The position numbers and the translations under genes were made by a program. From Nitrospinae bacterium CG22_combo_CG10-13_8_21_14_all_47_10 (lineage in GTDB: Bacteria > Nitrospinota > Nitrospinia > Nitrospinales > VA-1): a stretch of DNA of 6,776 bases. Position 1 is the first letter of the stretch, and every line of letters begins with the position of its first letter. The notes beneath the pieces were generated by a model. The model saw only the letters and a list, made by a program, of their open reading frames with translations, searched no databases and was not told the DNA's origin. The stretch is taken from contig PCTK01000141.1 of NCBI GenBank assembly GCA_002786505.1, forward strand, positions 1 through 6,776. The letters run 5' to 3'. Below, one piece after another: positions 6,261-6,776 of the stretch.

Positions 6261-6776
6261 ATGGCACATTCAACAACAGAAAACTATCCGCTCGACCAAT
6301 TCGATTACCAATTGCTCGATACCGGAGAATTCCAGAAACTCGAACAATTCGGTCCGCACCGCTTCATTCGCCCCGCTCCCCAGGCCATTTGGCCCAAATC
6401 CCTTTCTCCCAGCGAGTGGAAAAAGGCAGAAGGGGAATACAAATATTTCAAGGGCAAGGACACGGGCGGTGAATGGAAGTTTTTCACCAAACTGCCAGAA
6501 GAAGGGTGGACCATTCCGTTCCGCAACCTGGTCTTTAAAGTCCAACCCACAGGGTTCGGGCATATCGGGCTCTTCCCCGAACAGGCCATCAATTGGCTGT
6601 GGATCATGAATCAGCTTAACAAGCTTAACGGCAAAGAAATACAAGTACTTAATGTTTTTGGCTATACCGGTGCCAGCACCATTGCGGCGGCCTCTGCCGG
6701 GGCTCACGTCACCCATATTGACGCTTCCAAGGCCTCCGTCACCTGGGCTCGGCGCAATCTCAAACTCTCCGGCCTG
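6261..6776 (+). CDS. Class I SAM-dependent methyltransferase, N-terminal part (cut by the window edge)
   Basis: The frame is open from the ATG at 6261 to the last base, giving 172 residues with no stop, so the gene continues beyond the window. Residues 1-95 form an N-terminal domain rich in aromatic and Trp-Pro motifs (FDYQLLDTGEFQKLEQFG at 14-31). GFGHIGLFPEQAINW (98-112) is a characteristic segment before the Rossmann fold. SAM-binding motif I is VLNVFGYTGAST (129-140), and the acidic motif II is HIDAS (152-156), whose D154 should contact the ribose of SAM. ASVTWARRNLKLSGL (158-172) is the helix that follows. These features fit the COG1092/RlmI-RlmK-like group, many of which methylate rRNA, but the catalytic region is not visible and the substrate is unknown. 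The gene is divergent from the efflux operon. Only a weak AAAGG (6241-6245) precedes the ATG. Confidence 0.88.
   Translation, partial: MAHSTTENYPLDQFDYQLLDTGEFQKLEQFGPHRFIRPAPQAIWPKSLSPSEWKKAEGEYKYFKGKDTGGEWKFFTKLPEEGWTIPFRNLVFKVQPTGFGHIGLFPEQAINWLWIMNQLNKLNGKEIQVLNVFGYTGASTIAAASAGAHVTHIDASKASVTWARRNLKLSGL

Noticed and set aside
6305..6716. Minus-strand open frames (148 and 100 codons) at the right edge
   Set aside because: They are opposite the methyltransferase, whose SAM-binding motifs make the plus-strand frame the real one.
1..6776. CRISPR array, mobile element, phage, toxin-antitoxin or defence genes
   Set aside because: No regularly spaced repeats, transposase or integrase motifs, terminal inverted repeats or small paired frames were found; nearly all of the window is filled by recognisable housekeeping or efflux genes.

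Overview
The window looks like ordinary chromosomal DNA from a Gram-negative (diderm) bacterium. The evidence is a two-gene RND efflux operon whose adaptor has a lipoprotein signal, which implies a periplasm and an outer membrane, together with housekeeping RNA-modification genes. Base composition is moderate and even, and I see no insertion sequence, integrase, phage gene, CRISPR array or compositional break. The RND permease motifs resemble a subfamily I associate with deltaproteobacterial, planctomycete and Nitrospinota-like genomes, but the sequence alone does not fix the phylum.

Layout, left to right. (1) Positions 1-27 are the 5' end of a tRNA on the minus strand, probably tRNA-Ala, cut by the window edge, with a plausible sigma70-type promoter at 82-109. 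(2) A divergent promoter at 139-166 reads rightward into a two-gene unit: a DUF502 inner-membrane protein (218-886) and an RluA-family pseudouridine synthase (870-1544) that starts at TTG inside the end of the first gene. (3) A 38-bp convergent gap holds a weak minus-strand terminator-like hairpin. (4) The minus strand carries an RND efflux operon read right to left: a membrane-fusion lipoprotein (4834-6195) and an RND permease (1583-4834), joined by a one-base TGATG overlap. No outer-membrane TolC-like gene is linked to it here. (5) A short AT-rich divergent region (about 6160-6260) separates the pump from a plus-strand SAM-dependent methyltransferase (6261 to the edge, incomplete).

How the genes work together. 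The adaptor and permease should form the inner-membrane and periplasmic parts of a tripartite pump that borrows an outer-membrane channel encoded elsewhere. The pseudouridine synthase and the methyltransferase are both probably RNA-modification enzymes. DUF502 proteins are membrane proteins of unsettled function.

No clearly new system is visible. The points most worth a second look are in the pump: the permease has D-N in TM4 and N-N in TM10 in place of the AcrB Asp-Asp/Lys relay, and a tryptophan-rich insertion of about 30 residues in the periplasmic TM9-TM10 loop; the adaptor has an enlarged coiled-coil hairpin with an altered tip motif.
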